From Nitrospira sp. (lineage in GTDB: Bacteria; Nitrospirota; Nitrospiria; Nitrospirales; Nitrospiraceae), in the NCBI GenBank assembly GCA_029858925.1, contig JAOUEB010000065.1:1-7171 (forward strand): a stretch of DNA of 7,171 nucleotides, in the 5' to 3' direction. The notes below the pieces were generated by a model. The model saw nothing but the letters and a program-made list of their open reading frames with translations, was not told the DNA's origin and did not search any database. The position numbers were made by a program, and so were the translations under genes. How positions within the stretch are numbered: the first letter of the stretch is position 1; each line of letters begins with the position of its first letter. Below, in pieces: positions 6,529 to 7,171 of this stretch.

Positions 6529-6840
6529 ATGCCGCAGGTGACGTTTCTGTATTTCGGAGAAAGAAGCGGAGAGGTGGAAGTCAACACCTCCCTCCTAGAA
6601 GCGGCGAGAACACTGGGGCTTCCCTTGAATCACGATTGCGGAGGCAATGCCTCCTGTACCACGTGCCGAGTTGAGGTTCAGGCAGGACTGGACCAGCTCT
6701 CCGAGATCGATTTTGATGAGCAAGATCTGCTGGATCGCGAAGCCTTGAGCGAACCGCAGCATCGATTGGCGTGCCAGGCGAAGGTACTGGGCGATGTCAT
6801 TGTGCGTGTTCCGGGGGGCAAGTGGGAAGTTCCGAGCTAA
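6529..6840 (+). CDS. [2Fe-2S] ferredoxin, adrenodoxin/Isc type
   Basis: This soluble one-electron carrier has 103 residues. The cluster ligands are Cys37, Cys43 and Cys46 (CGGNASCTTC) and Cys82 (RLACQAKV). The C-x5-C-x2-C-x35-C spacing and the DEQDLLD...RLACQ segment fit the adrenodoxin/Isc-Fdx class rather than plant photosynthetic ferredoxins, which have C-x4-C. The N-terminus is a typical ubiquitin-like beta-grasp start (VTFLYF...VEVNTSLLEAAR). The surface is strongly acidic, especially at 58-70, as expected for docking to basic partners. Its tight coupling to nuoF suggests that the flavoprotein is its redox partner, or that it replaces the [2Fe-2S] NuoE subunit; both are inference. The downstream gene is an Fe-S carrier, so a role in Fe-S cluster assembly is the main alternative. 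Confidence 0.92.
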   Translation: MPQVTFLYFGERSGEVEVNTSLLEAARTLGLPLNHDCGGNASCTTCRVEVQAGLDQLSEIDFDEQDLLDREALSEPQHRLACQAKVLGDVIVRVPGGKWEVPS

Positions 6841-6864
6841 AGAGGCGACAGAAATCCTAGAGTG

Positions 6865-6892
6865 TTGATATTCGACGGAGAGGTGTTACACT
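6865..6892 (+). promoter_or_regulatory. Candidate promoter for the Fe-S carrier gene
   Basis: TTGATA (6865-6870) and TACACT (6887-6892) are separated by 16 bases. Transcription would begin near 6899, about 50 bases before the ATG at 6950. The gene may also be reached by read-through from the ferredoxin gene, as I see no terminator between them. Confidence 0.5.
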
Positions 6893-6949
6893 AAACCAAC
6901 CCAGAGCGCGGGTTGCGAATCTGGAGATGAGATAAATAGGAGGAAGACA

Positions 6950-7171
6950 ATGGTTACGATTACAGAAGTGGCGGAACAAAAGATAAAAGAATTGATGGCC
7001 GAGGAAAAAGATGTGGTCGGCTTGCGAGTGTATGTCCGCGGCGGAGGATGTCATGGCTATCAATATGGGATGGCCTTCGAATCTAAGATGGCCGAGGACG
7101 ATACGGTTATCGAAAAGGGCGATGTGAAGGTCATCATGGACTCGCAGAGCGCTCCGTTGTTGCAAGGCGCG
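6950..7171 (+). CDS. A-type Fe-S cluster carrier (ErpA/IscA/HesB family), 3' end outside the window
   Basis: This gene runs off the right edge after 74 codons. The ATG at 6950 has a perfect AGGAGG (6938-6943) six bases upstream. Residues 25-41, LRVYVRGGGCHGYQYGM, match the family signature LRVxVxGGGCxGFxY, with the first cluster-binding cysteine at Cys34. The other two (CGCG/CxC near the C-terminus) would lie beyond the window. The LRVYVxGGGC form and QYG are closer to ErpA than to IscA or SufA. The family delivers [2Fe-2S] or [4Fe-4S] clusters to apo-proteins in the cytoplasm. His follows Cys34 where Ser or Ala is usual. Position after a flavoprotein and ferredoxin that both need clusters fits this role. 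The family is sure; the choice between erpA and iscA is open. Confidence 0.9.
   Translation, partial: MVTITEVAEQKIKELMAEEKDVVGLRVYVRGGGCHGYQYGMAFESKMAEDDTVIEKGDVKVIMDSQSAPLLQGA

Overview
The window is a compact, GC-rich chromosomal segment in which all six supportable genes lie on the + strand. The gene set suggests a chemolithoautotroph of the Nitrospirota (Nitrospira-like): a CbbO/NorD-type VWA protein, an LDH-like malate dehydrogenase, a PuuD-like membrane protein, a NuoF-type flavoprotein with a private [2Fe-2S] ferredoxin, and an A-type Fe-S carrier. This placement rests on remembered protein character, not on a search. I see no rRNA, tRNA, CRISPR array, insertion sequence or integrase, and the segment reads as core genome.

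Region 1 (1-3214) holds the 3' part of a very large VWA-domain protein, whose start lies upstream of the window. It is followed after 32 bp by a small soluble protein I do not recognise. The VWA protein combines about six helical repeats of 37-44 residues, a zinc-protease-like HEAGH...EDARIE module and a C-terminal MIDAS-type VWA domain. That layout resembles CbbO/NorD partners of MoxR-type AAA+ ATPases.

Region 2 (3207-4374) holds mdh, complete and with all catalytic residues. It is bracketed by unusual 7-nt-period GTCA repeats: four units facing three inverted units upstream, and three exact plus one degenerate unit downstream. A candidate promoter follows.

Region 3 (4413-5050) holds a five-helix membrane protein that matches the membrane domain of the PuuD urate hydroxylase family but lacks its cytochrome c domain. 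It ends at a GC-rich near-perfect hairpin.

Region 4 (5145-6840) opens with a good sigma70-type promoter that drives a nuoF-like gene and, 10 bp after its stop, an adrenodoxin/Isc-type [2Fe-2S] ferredoxin gene. No nuoE or nuoG lies beside them. The NuoF has kept its N3-cluster cysteines but has Gly in place of the Asp of the NADExEPG flavin-site motif. This pair is the most likely place for unusual redox biology: an NAD(P)H-flavin-ferredoxin module that could link NADH and ferredoxin pools in a CO2-fixing organism.

Region 5 (6865-7171) holds a promoter, a strong Shine-Dalgarno and the first 74 codons of an ErpA/IscA-like carrier that runs off the right edge. Malate dehydrogenase, the NADH/ferredoxin module and the Fe-S carrier fit central carbon and electron metabolism. 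No intergenic stretch exceeds about 215 bases.
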